Assembly (NCBI RefSeq): GCF_003610455.1
Contig: NZ_RAQK01000001.1
Coordinates: 2,294,001 to 2,358,000, forward strand
Length of the DNA stretch: 64,000 nucleotides
Reading direction: 5' to 3'
Source of the DNA: Sulfitobacter guttiformis
Lineage (GTDB): Bacteria > Pseudomonadota > Alphaproteobacteria > Rhodobacterales > Rhodobacteraceae
Positions 45,154-54,353 of this stretch are shown here, one piece after another. Made by a program: the position numbers and the translations under genes. A model generated the notes under the pieces. That model worked only from the letters and a program-made list of their open reading frames with translations, searched no databases and was not told the DNA's origin. Within the stretch, counting starts at the first letter, position 1, and the number at the start of each line of letters is the position of its first letter.

Positions 45154-46034
45154 GGTCAAATCTCACGCCTCATTCCTTTCCAGAGGCACCTGTGTTGGAG
45201 CCTGGTCTGAGGTAGCACATCCTGACGCTTGGTTTTGTACTGCTTGTTGCCGTTAAAAATTTTTTATCTCTGACACACATCTCCTTGCCCTGCTTCGTCC
45301 ACTACATTTTGGTATTCATCGGCCGTATTCGCCATTTGCACGAGACGTGCAAAAGCAGACTTTTGAACTTCGTCATTGATGCTGCTGTGAGTGCAGGATG
45401 CAGGTCGTAACGAGTGATGCGAATTTGTGGAAGGTCGAAAAGAGCCGTAAAATTTGTGCGACGGACAACCATAAAATCGTATGCGCTGTTGAGGCGGATC
45501 AGTTGTTTGGGCGAAGGATAGCTATGATAGTGCCTGCCTTTGGGATGGCATTTAAGGTCAGAATGCGGATTTCATCGTCTATGTTTCAGCTGGTAAAACC
45601 GTGCATCCGCTGCTGTAATCAGAGGATCTGTTCGACGGGTCCTTTTGAGCTTTATGTATTTAGCTGAAACATCGGGAACCTTCTTTACCAATTCGCGATA
45701 CGCGTCAGTCAAATTGATTTCTAAACGTGACGGCAAAGTGCATGTGAGTAAGGTTGAATTTTGACAGGTTTTAGTTGCGGTCAGATTTTGATCCGGCGGC
45801 CCACTCCGGTGCCAAGGAACCCTGCACAGCAGATATCGCAAACGTGCTTTGTCGTCATCTGTGGCGATTTTTTGCCCTTTGTTTATGCTGCTTTGAATAA
45901 CAGGAAAGACTGAATATGAGCACACCGATTTCTTGCCTTCGCTGGCCGACTGAAATGAGCGTATAGCCACTCGAACGGTTTACAAAGACTGTATGTCAAA
46001 AGCGTCGGGTCATTATTAGCGATGCGGCGTGCCC
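45154..46034. other. Gene-poor stretch after glucokinase
   Basis: About 880 bp. A minus-strand frame at 45572-45970 (132 codons) and a plus-strand one at 45398-45667 exist, but neither has a ribosome-binding site or a recognisable domain. A small hairpin TTGCACG/CGTGCAA lies at 45336-45352. The composition is less GC-rich than the glucose operon by eye; it marks the start of the degraded accessory part. Confidence 0.5.
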
Positions 46035-46063
46035 TGTCTGACGTCAGCGCTTATGGGTCCAAA
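46035..46063 (-). repeat. 29-bp repeat, copy 1 (inverted relative to copy 2)
   Basis: On the minus strand this reads TTTGGACCCATAAGCGCTGA then CGTCAGACA. It matches 63129-63157 on the plus strand at 28 of 29 bases. The core CTGACGTCAG is itself a palindrome. It abuts the 5' side of the Hint pseudogene. Confidence 0.9.
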
Positions 46064-46720
46064 TAGGTCAATTTGGGCCCGGTGGCGGGATCACGTTCCA
46101 AGGTGCTTCTGCCGATAATTCCAGTTTCACTTCCGAAAACACCGGCGTGATCTGTTTTACCTTTGGGACTTTAATTCGCACGCCGCGCAGCGATGTCCTG
46201 ATCGACGATCTGCGCGCCGGCAATTGGGTTACCACCATGGACAATGGCCCATAGCGCATAGCGTGGATCGGGCAGCGACAAGTCACGCAATCTGAACTCC
46301 TGAATAACAACCGGCTTCATCCGGTGCTAATCAAAAAAAGGCGTGCTGGGGGTGGGACGCAATGTGCTGCTTTCGCGCCAGTATGGTATGCTTCTGGGGC
46401 AGGATTATCTGGCGCGCGCGGCATATCTCGCCCAAGCCATGTTCAGCATTCGTCCTGCCAAGGGTAAGCGGCAGGTCACCTATATGCATCTCATGTTCGA
46501 CGCGCATCAAATAATTTTTGCAGAGGGAATTCCAAGCGAAAGTTTTTATCCCGGACAAACAGCGCTGGAGATGTTGAGCAGTACCGCCCGAAAGTAGATG
46601 AAGCAGGTGTTCCCCACTCTCATTGCGGCGATGCGACCTGAAGATATTATCGCAACGTATGGCGAAACTGCACGTGTCTTTCTCCAAAGCCATAAGCAAG
46701 TAACCGCATGTATTAGGTCA
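46042..46720 (+). pseudogene. Hint-domain (Hedgehog/intein-like, Hint_2) protein, broken
   Basis: The three-part translation follows a Hint_2 domain. Part one (46078-46251) gives VICFTFGTLIRTPRSDVLID and DLRAGNWVTTMDNGP, normally CFTPGT...GDxVxTxDxG. A TAG at 46252 interrupts the RIAWIGQR motif. The frame shifts near the A-run at 46332-46338. Part two (46343-46594) gives VLLSRQYGMLLGQDYLARAA, VTYMHLMFDAHQIIFAEGIP and SESFYPG. A second TAG sits at 46595, then QVFPTLIA and YGETARVFLQSHK. Two stops plus a frameshift make it non-functional. Intact relatives form C-terminal domains of secreted RTX-like proteins; the N-terminal part is missing here. Confidence 0.85.
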
Positions 46721-46813
46721 AACAGCTATGTCCGGCAAAAAGAAATTACGAAATGGGACGTCGATCTGGCGATGGAAATAGCTGAAGCAAGCGATATTTT
46801 TGAAATTGATTAA

Positions 46814-48043
46814 CAAGGACAGGCATATGACACGCAACGTTGCACAGGCTGAATAACTGAAGGCATCGTTCTTTCCTACTATGTATCTGATCGAGATGAC
46901 GAGGCGGCCACAAACCTCGAAAAATTCGCCGAGAAAGTGATGAAGAACACCTGTCGCAAGACACGCCAGACTTACTTAGCCTAAGAGACTATCCGCAATG
47001 TGTTGGCTGGCCTACATGCCGAGAGATAGAAGCTCGGTTCTGTGCCGCCCACTTCCATGCAAGGTTATGTAAGGCGGGTCCTGCGAGGGGTGAAGCGATC
47101 GATGAAAGTTTGTATTTTGGCTGCTTGGAGAATTTTTGGAGGCGGGCAAGCATCGGCTTTCTGGCGATGCTGCGCGCCAGGTGACATCGTCTGAGCGATC
47201 CAAGTATCGTTCACTTCGCCAGAAGAATTTATTAGTCTAAATCAAAATTGGTCCTACGGAAAGATCGTGGGCGCCGATCGTATGCTACAAGTGAGAATGG
47301 TCACAGAAATTGAGGGGTAACCATAAATTGACTGAGGGAAAAGCAATCCTACAGAAACGGAAATTGAATTTCTACCTGTTGAGCCGTTGTAATATTAGGA
47401 CTTGGTGTACCCATTCAGTTCTTCTCCAGCAGACAGACATATTGCAGCTGTTCTAAACACTCCGCGATCAACGAAGTTTTTCAATTATTGAGACGCGGTA
47501 AGATTGCCGCCGGCATAGCTTTGCAAAGCGTCTTGCGTTGCGACACCAAGAATGCCGAAGTTGATGGGGATTAAGGTATACGCGAATGACAACTTCTTCA
47601 TTAGTCACGTTCTCAACGGTAATAAGGGAATTTGTAAAGGGGTAGGTACGTAAGATTCCAAAATCAAATATTAAATTTTGGGATCTTGAGGCGGACTATC
47701 ATTCTATAATCATTTGTACCATTCTGTCCTTGCTATGGTTGCACGTAGGTGCCCTAAACCTGCAGCAACAATTACCATTGCTCAGTGCTTTAAATTTAGA
47801 TGACAGCCTTCGTCAGCGCGAGCTGTTCCTTAGTGCTTCACAGCTCCTACGATCTACAGCGGAAAATTGCCTAGATCCGATAGTGTTGGCTGGTTCATTA
47901 AGACCCGATGTATAACCGCTTCAAATAGCGCGTAACATGTGAATTAGAACAGTTTTTTTATGGGGCAACAACGGCAAGGAACGAACAGTTGCGACGCTTC
48001 ACGCCACTTAAATAGTCCCTAAATTCCAGAAAATCAAAAACCC
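46814..48043. other. A/T-rich stretch with no recognisable gene
   Basis: About 1.2 kb. A short frame near 46850-46980 (LEKFAEKVMKNTCRKTR) could be a remnant of some protein, but it lacks a start and an assignable family. The remaining short frames on either strand are not protein-like. I see no tRNA or CRISPR pattern. The unusual emptiness for a bacterium suggests decayed mobile DNA. Confidence 0.5.
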
Positions 48044-48079
48044 CAAAAAGGAGCATCAGCCAGCAGTGACGGCTGATGC
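48044..48079 (-). terminator. Intrinsic terminator of the serine hydrolase gene
   Basis: GCATCAGCC (48053-48061) pairs with GGCTGATGC (48071-48079). Read on the minus strand it is followed by TCCTTTTTGGGG, just after the hydrolase stop codon. Confidence 0.8.
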
Positions 48080-48086
48080 TGAAAAC

Positions 48087-49370
48087 TTAATTTTCTACTT
48101 TGCTGTCGGCAATTGTTGGATAAACTAAATTTCTGAAAATGAGACGCAATGAGCTGCGGTTAGCTGGTGACTGGATCATTAGCAGCGCGATCAGGCTTTC
48201 CTCCGGATCAGTATAGTATGCTGTCCCAGCCGCTCCACCCCAGTTGTAATCACCTGCTGTACCAAACGAAGGAGCGTTGCCGTTTTCGAGGCGCACAGCA
48301 TACCCAAGACCGAATCCATACCCTTCACCAGGGAGATAGTATTTTCCTGGTTCGATATTTCTCATGTGGTTCGACGTCATCAACTGGACGGTTTTGGGCG
48401 ATAGCAGCCGCGTGCCATTCAATTCTCCGCCGTTTAACATCATTTGTGCGAATTTAGCATAATCGTGCGCGGTCGACATCAGGCCACCGCCACCTGAAAG
48501 ATTAGGCTTGCGAACCCGTGGGTCGAATACTGGACGTTCACCAATATTTGCCTGATCAGCAAAGGGTTCAGCTATCCTCGCGAAATCACTTTCAACATCG
48601 ACATAGAATGCAGTATCAACCATGCCCAAGGGGTCGAAAATACGCGTCTTCATAAACTCTTCGAGATTTGTGCCGCTGACCACTTCGACAACGGCGCCAA
48701 GAACGTCTGTAGACCGTGAATATTCCCACTTTGTGCCTGGATCATGTTCTAGCGGTAAGGTTGCTATCAGGTTAGCTTGCTCAAGAGCGGTGTTCTCCGC
48801 GCTTCCTACACCGGCTTCATTATACGCCTCGCGGGCGGGCCCCACACCGAAAAAGCCATAGGTTAGGCCTGAGGTGTGCCGCATCAGATCAAGTACAGTC
48901 ATTGTGCCTTTTGCTGCGCGTGTCATGGCATTGCCATCTGCATCCTTTTCGCCAGTAGCTACTGTCAGATCTTTAAATGCAGGAAGATAACTCGATACTG
49001 GCGCATTCAGAGCGAGTTTACCTTCTTCAACCAGCATCATCGCAGCTACAGTTGTAACTGGCTTGGTCATCGAGTAGATGCGAAAAAGGCTGTCTTCCGT
49101 CATCGGTTCCCCGTCGGGGGTGCGCTTACCCAAACTGGATAAATGTGCGATCTGCCCGTCGCGAAGGACCATGATAACAGCACCGGGGATCATGCCCTTG
49201 TCGATCAGTTCCTCAAAAGTAGCGTCCATGCGCGTAAGTCGGTCTGGATCAAATCCTAACTCTTTAGCGTTGCCTCGTGGTAGATTATCAGCCCATGCGC
49301 CGGTAAAACCACTCAACGCTGCTGAAAATACAACCACCCCTGAAATTAAGCTCAAATTAAATTTCTTCAT
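48087..49370 (-). CDS. Exported serine hydrolase, class C beta-lactamase/esterase-like
   Basis: This 427-residue protein has a signal peptide (MKKFNLSLISGVVVFSAALS to WADN). The penicillin-binding fold shows the SxxK nucleophile motif in RIYSMTKPVTTVAAMMLVEEG, a YxR/YxN-type second motif (WEYSRSTDVLG) and GGGGLMSTAHDYAKFAQMML. Family members are esterases (EstB-like), D-aminopeptidases or beta-lactamases; the C-terminal triad appears as FGTAGDYNWGG (HxG-like replaced by WGG), typical of esterase-type relatives. GGAGGAG precedes the ATG. Codon use is less GC-rich by eye than in the first 45 kb. Confidence 0.9.
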   Translation of the reverse strand: MKKFNLSLISGVVVFSAALSGFTGAWADNLPRGNAKELGFDPDRLTRMDATFEELIDKGMIPGAVIMVLRDGQIAHLSSLGKRTPDGEPMTEDSLFRIYSMTKPVTTVAAMMLVEEGKLALNAPVSSYLPAFKDLTVATGEKDADGNAMTRAAKGTMTVLDLMRHTSGLTYGFFGVGPAREAYNEAGVGSAENTALEQANLIATLPLEHDPGTKWEYSRSTDVLGAVVEVVSGTNLEEFMKTRIFDPLGMVDTAFYVDVESDFARIAEPFADQANIGERPVFDPRVRKPNLSGGGGLMSTAHDYAKFAQMMLNGGELNGTRLLSPKTVQLMTSNHMRNIEPGKYYLPGEGYGFGLGYAVRLENGNAPSFGTAGDYNWGGAAGTAYYTDPEESLIALLMIQSPANRSSLRLIFRNLVYPTIADSKVEN

Positions 49371-49543
49371 GCTGTCTCCTCCCAGATAACAATGCAATTT
49401 TCCAATATCTGGAGGTTAGGAGAATTATTCAATTTTTGGCAATATAAATTTTCTGTAAAAAGTCATTCATGCGGTGGGAAGGGTTGAACAGGCATGATGC
49501 CTATCCACCCTTCCTCATTTAGCAATCAAAATAGTTTGCTGTG

Positions 49544-50008
49544 TTACGCAGCGGCGACTGCAATTCCAGTTAGCTTGGCATTGGCCGCTTTTTCCATATC
49601 CAGAATCTGCGAAAGGAGGTCATGAGCTTCATCGTTTTTCAGCTCCTTCGCCCACTGACGTAGCGTTCCGTAGCGCGCAATTTCATAGTGTTCTACAGCT
49701 TGGGCCGCGCCGATAAGACATGCGCCTAACGCTTTGCCGCTCGCTTCTTCAATGATGCCCTCGGTTTCTTTGATCAAGCCTTCGATGGCATCGCATTTTT
49801 CACCTTCTGCGGGCTTGTCGATTGTCGCAAATACTTTTTTGAGCAGTTTCACATGTTCTTTTGTCTCTTTAAGATGATCCTCAAATGCGGATTTGATGTC
49901 ACCGTCATCGACGGCGTCGATCATTTTCGGCATTGCTTTGGTTAATGCATTTTCGGCGTAGTAGATGTCTTTGAGTGTATGGTGAAACGCTTCTGCCATG
50001 GTCTTCAT
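49544..50008 (-). CDS. YciE/YciF-type ferritin-like protein (DUF892)
   Basis: This 154-residue all-helical protein matches DUF892: FHHTLKDIYYAENALTKAMPKMIDAV, KETKEHVKLLKKVF, CDAIEGLIKETEGIIEEAS and AAQAVEHYEIARYGTLRQWAKEL, with metal-ligand Glu and His residues spread over four helices. Relatives are induced by osmotic, metal or general stress. It is monocistronic, preceded by GGAGAA. Its position next to a hydrolase and a sensor kinase gives no functional link. Confidence 0.92.
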   Translation of the reverse strand: MKTMAEAFHHTLKDIYYAENALTKAMPKMIDAVDDGDIKSAFEDHLKETKEHVKLLKKVFATIDKPAEGEKCDAIEGLIKETEGIIEEASGKALGACLIGAAQAVEHYEIARYGTLRQWAKELKNDEAHDLLSQILDMEKAANAKLTGIAVAAA

Positions 50009-50297
50009 TCGAAATTCTCCTGATGTGATGTTACGCAGATGTAACTCACCGTCGTTGATTCCGTTCCTTGAGGAAAAACTGCATAAGTCTATTTCCGCCG
50101 AGCTGCTAACTCGCGCAATATTTGCTATGTTATGCCACTGCTAAGTCGTCACAGGCTGGCAAAACAAAGGGAAATTGGTATCGCGCGAGGATTTGCGGCC
50201 TTTCGCAGTCTCGCTGGTGCTGGGCTTCTGCTAGATCGGCACATGGCCCATTAACCGCACTAAGCGTTTGCCCCGCTTCTCATTCACGAGCTGTTTC

Positions 50298-50546
50298 TCA
50301 TTGCTCGGATACCATGTAATCAGACGCACGCCATAAAAACGGTGTCGCCAAGAGATCCTTATCGATTAGCCGCATTAGATCGAGGTTTATCTCTGTCTCA
50401 CCCTTCGGCTCATAATAAGGCGATAATTTCGAGATCGACAGCAAGGCAAATTGCTCGCCGTCCCACTGACCGTCTATTTGCCAGTCAGCACCCCCAACGC
50501 CTCCATAGTTTTTGAATTCCGGTTGCTGTTGCCTCCATTGCGACAT
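50298..50546 (-). CDS. Small hypothetical protein
   Basis: This 82-residue protein (MSQWRQQQPEFKNYGGVGGA at its start) is preceded by a good AAGGAGAT ribosome-binding site. It is hydrophilic, with an acidic middle (EPKGETEINLDLMRLIDKD), and has no signal peptide or transmembrane segment. I recognise no family. It is divergent from the CHASE-type kinase gene, 152 bp away. Confidence 0.65.
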   Translation of the reverse strand: MSQWRQQQPEFKNYGGVGGADWQIDGQWDGEQFALLSISKLSPYYEPKGETEINLDLMRLIDKDLLATPFLWRASDYMVSEQ

Positions 50547-50698
50547 TGCTTATCTCCTTCGTGTTGAAGACGAGCAAACTACAGCTCGCAGCGTAGGGAG
50601 TGTCTGATGCTCGCGGGGAGGGGGGCAGCTTAATCTTAAGTCTGTCATGCAAGTGTTTTATAGACAATTTAAGATAGTTAGATTGCTACGCCTAACGT

Positions 50699-52807
50699 AT
50701 GGTGACGTCAGCATATTCGCAAACAAGCAGGCTGGATGTTGTATTGTACTGGAAAACACTTAGGGGAACGCGGATCGGTGGGCCATGGGCGCTGTTAGGC
50801 ATTTGCGTAGCACTCATGATCATCATGCTTGCAGCTTATCGTCTCGACCGGTTGCTTTATGCTTCATACCTTCAGGAAGTCCGGTCGACCACCTATAGTG
50901 AACTGCTGGAGGTGCGCGAAAGTTTTGAGAGCGTGCTCCACTCTCAGTCGCTTGTCCTACGTGAGCTTTCAACGTTCATTGGAGAAAATCCAGACATCTC
51001 TCAGAAGGAATTTTCAGCACGGGTTTCGAGCATTCGCGGGGTGGAAGATATCGTAAGAAGTATTGCTGCTGCTCCTGATATGATTATCACCTTAGTCCAC
51101 CCACTAGAGGGGAATAGAGGTGCTTTGGGATTAGACTATCGAACTAATAGCGAACAATATCCCACCGTGAAGAGAATGTTCATGACTGGAAAAGAAATGA
51201 TTACCGGGCCCGTTAACTTGGCACAAGGTGGGTCAGGACTAATACTAAGGGCTCCAGTCTACTTACCGAAGCTTGAAGTCAGTTCTGATGATATAGCCGA
51301 CGAAGCTGAGCAGCAATTTTGGGGTGTCGCTTCGTTAGTGCTTGATTATCAGAAATTTCTGGCCAAAGCGGGTTTCACCAAAGCTGAAGAACGATATGAT
51401 CTTTTTATTGATATTTCTGGGCAATCGCCAGACGATGAAGGTACATTCGTATATGGCAAACAGGCACTGCTCGGAGACGATACCGTAAAACTACAGTTCG
51501 ACTTTGAATTCGAGAACTGGGTCCTGCACGCCACAACAAAGGGCGGTTGGCCCGAAACATACCCAGACCGTTGGATGCAGAGAACTATAATAACAGCAGC
51601 CGCTCTGACGCTGATGTTAACTTTCATCTATGTGCTTTGGCTATCGGAAAAGCGGAAGCAAGCGGAAGCTCTGCTAAATAGGGGAGTGGGAGCGTTGAGC
51701 GATGGCTTCGTCATGTTCGACGAACACGATCGCCTGATAATGAGCAACGAGAAATACAGAGAGATATACGGTTTCCCGGAATCGCTACTAAAACCAGGGA
51801 CACACCTGAGGCAGTTTCTGAACGCTGGGTTAGAGTTGCAAAGCAAATCTCATGGTCACGCTAGAGAAACTGACTGGATGAAGCATCGGTTGGCATCTTT
51901 CGATTCAACGGTACCGGCTGAAAACGAACAGTATTTGTTAGATGGCAGGGTCATTAAGGTTTCGGACCATCAATTAGAAAACGGGAGCTACGTTGGTCTC
52001 CGTGTAGATATTACAGAACTGGTACAAGCTAAGAAGGCCGCTGAGGCCGCAAATGACGCCAAAACCGATTTCATGGGGCTTCTAAGCCATGAACTTCGAA
52101 CGCCGCTAACAGTTATACTTGGCGTGGCTAGAATAATTCAGAATGCGCGTTTGATGCCTGCTTCCAAAAAGTTACTTGCAGTGCACGACGATGAAAAAGC
52201 CTCCTCGGCGGAAACGCTAGGTCTTGCGAATGAAGTATTTGACCAGCTTTCAAGTATGATGGACCGATTGATCAAGTCAGGAGAACATTTGCTTTTTCTG
52301 GTCAATGAGATGCTCGATGTCGCGAAGGTAGAGTCGGGCAGCATGGTTGTTGAACCGACGCAATGCGCAGTTGCAGACATTGTAGAACCTGTCATCGACC
52401 AGCTCCGGACGCTTTCTCATGAGAAAGGACTTGAGTTTGAGGTGCTACAAGATGCCGGCACGGTTTTCGCTGACGTTGTCAGGTCGCGTCAGATCCTCTT
52501 CAATCTGATAGGTAACGCGATAAAGTTCACCGAAGTGGGCTTTGTTCGTTTGAAAATTAGATCTGAAGAAGGGATGGTAATTTTCATAGTGCAAGACAGC
52601 GGCCCTGGAATTCCAGAAGAGGATTTGAAGAATATCTTCGAGATCTTCTATCAGGTTGATTCCACCGCAACACGACGGGCGGGTGGCACTGGCATGGGGC
52701 TGGCCATTGCCCAAAGTCTGGCAAATCTGCAAAATGGCAGCCTTACTGTAAGTAGCACTGTTGGCGTAGGCAGTTGCTTTAAACTGAGTCTACCAGAAGC
52801 AATCTAA
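50699..52807 (+). CDS. CHASE-type sensor histidine kinase (orphan)
   Basis: This 702-residue membrane kinase has TM1 (about 28-47), a CHASE-like extracytoplasmic sensor (about 55-285, including HPLEGNRGALGLDYRTNSEQYP), TM2 (about 295-315) and a PAS-type domain (about 325-440, around LSDGFVMFDEHDRLIMSNEKY). HisKA follows with His464 in GLLSHELRTPLTV, then HATPase with NLIGNAIKFTE, QDSGPGI and GTGMGLAIAQ. CHASE domains bind small extracellular ligands. No receiver gene is adjacent. Codon use is noticeably more A/T-rich than in the core genes, suggesting acquisition by transfer. Confidence 0.9.
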   Translation: MVTSAYSQTSRLDVVLYWKTLRGTRIGGPWALLGICVALMIIMLAAYRLDRLLYASYLQEVRSTTYSELLEVRESFESVLHSQSLVLRELSTFIGENPDISQKEFSARVSSIRGVEDIVRSIAAAPDMIITLVHPLEGNRGALGLDYRTNSEQYPTVKRMFMTGKEMITGPVNLAQGGSGLILRAPVYLPKLEVSSDDIADEAEQQFWGVASLVLDYQKFLAKAGFTKAEERYDLFIDISGQSPDDEGTFVYGKQALLGDDTVKLQFDFEFENWVLHATTKGGWPETYPDRWMQRTIITAAALTLMLTFIYVLWLSEKRKQAEALLNRGVGALSDGFVMFDEHDRLIMSNEKYREIYGFPESLLKPGTHLRQFLNAGLELQSKSHGHARETDWMKHRLASFDSTVPAENEQYLLDGRVIKVSDHQLENGSYVGLRVDITELVQAKKAAEAANDAKTDFMGLLSHELRTPLTVILGVARIIQNARLMPASKKLLAVHDDEKASSAETLGLANEVFDQLSSMMDRLIKSGEHLLFLVNEMLDVAKVESGSMVVEPTQCAVADIVEPVIDQLRTLSHEKGLEFEVLQDAGTVFADVVRSRQILFNLIGNAIKFTEVGFVRLKIRSEEGMVIFIVQDSGPGIPEEDLKNIFEIFYQVDSTATRRAGGTGMGLAIAQSLANLQNGSLTVSSTVGVGSCFKLSLPEAI

Positions 52808-53215
52808 ACCAAGCCTTTCATTGCCAATGTGGAATAGAACGAACCCTCGTACTCAGATACTTAATGCTACAGCGATAGCTGCAGAATATTTCAAATCTTG
52901 TACTGCAAAAACGCGACTTGGCAATCAATCTCAAGGGCAGGAAGAAGTCATTCGCTGTGCCCCTTACAGCTGGAAACCATACGCAGAAAGTGAGTTTTGC
53001 AAAGTCATCCGAACTGCCACAGCGCTCCTTGGAGCCACCAGCGTTAAACGTCTCTGCATAAAAATCAGAGATCATATGGATTGGCGGGTCGTAGCCTTTT
53101 GAGTATGCATTTGTTACGCTAAACTTCAATCTCGCCAAATTGATTGCGGGACCATGCCATTACCATGCTCGAATAACTCCACAGCCATGTCGTTGGAGTG
53201 CCTCCACCGTGTGGT
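52808..53215. other. Stretch between the kinase and the IS3 remnant
   Basis: About 400 bp. Overlapping frames on both strands (93 and 106 codons) have no domain and no ribosome-binding site. They are probably noise or remnants of DNA beside the transposon. Confidence 0.4.
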
Positions 53216-54095
53216 TCAGTTTAATTTTATTGCATGGTCGGTCTCTGGTCTATCGGCATCATGCTTTCTGGCGCGGACGGACGGTAGCGCAAAGCGCTGT
53301 GCGGCATGACTGCGTTGAACCCTGATCACCAGCGCCTTCCTCATGAACTCATCAAAGATATTCAGCGTGCGGTAAACCCGCCTGTCATGCGTTCGATCCT
53401 GAACAAAGTCATAAGACCAAACATGGTTTGGCCGCTCCGCCTGCAATCGTCCGCAGAAGCCGTCGTTCAGCCAAAGCCGCCCCTTCTTGGACTGTTTTTG
53501 TGAAATTCTAAGCCCTTCTCGTCGCCAAATTCGTTCTACCGCTGCCCAGCAGTGGTTTGATTGCAAGCCACGAGAGAGGCACTTATGATTCATGTGCCAG
53601 CCACTGTTATTCAGCAGGCCCGTGAGCAAACGACAGCCGTATCGTCCGAACTCTTTCGTCAGTGCGACAATATCCTCGGTCAGCCGTTTTTCATCAAGCA
53701 GGCCGCATGGCACCTTGCGCTGCGTCGAATGATGTTGGCCGAGTGTGTGGCAAACTCTGCGCGCAGATACGCAGAGGGTTGGCCGCACGTGGTCAATGCA
53801 TAGACGGCGACGCGAAGGGCTTAGAAGTTTCCCCATCCGGCCTCGGTGAGGATCATTTTCTCCAACGACAGATCCGCCAAGACACGTTTGAGGCGTTGGT
53901 TTTCAGTCTCAAGCTCCTTCAGCTGATCGCGGCCCATACCACCATATTCTTTGCGCCAACAATGATAGGTTTGAAACGTTACGCCGATTTGACGAACAGC
54001 CTCGGAAACCGACTTTCCTTGCCCTTGAAAAACTCAACCTGCCGAAGCCTCAGCACAATACCTTCTTGCTTTTCTCGTTCTGCAGCCATCGCTTA
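53216..54095 (-). mobile_element. IS3-family (IS407-like) insertion sequence remnant
   Basis: Both IS3 reading frames are present but broken. The orfA part (54089 down to 53821) encodes SEAVRQIGVTFQTYHCWRKE, GMGRDQLKELETENQRLKRV and LADLSLEKMILTEA, but a frameshift separates it from its start near 54040. The orfB part (53836 down to 53216) has VERIWRREGLRISQKQSKKG, WLNDGFCGRL and HVWSYDFVQDRTHD (first catalytic Asp). It then loses homology after ALVIRVQR, so the second Asp and Glu are missing. It cannot transpose by itself. Clear terminal inverted repeats were not found. Confidence 0.88.
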
Positions 54096-54353
54096 GTCCT
54101 CCTAAAACGGGATAATCATATCCCAATTGATGGACCACTTCAGTGTGGGCATTCCACCTGCGCTGTGTCTGGCATTGCTTTGGTGGGCCAATCTGTGCGC
54201 AGACTAATCTTTTCAGGTGCTTTGCGCTGGGATCAAGTCCACGCCAATGGTCAAAAGACAGAGTTTCTATGCGCGCTACCTTAAAGAGCTAAACTGTCGA
54301 ATTGGATAAAAACCTGCATACATTCTGCACATTTTAATGTGATATCAGCCATT

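Noticed and set aside
45572..45970. Minus-strand frame of 132 codons after glucokinase
   Set aside because: No domain, ribosome-binding site or promoter context, and located in a degraded stretch; not enough to call a gene.
54105..54121. Palindrome GGGATAATCATATCCC next to the IS3 remnant as an IS end
   Set aside because: It does not match a terminal inverted repeat on the other side of the remnant, so it cannot be assigned.
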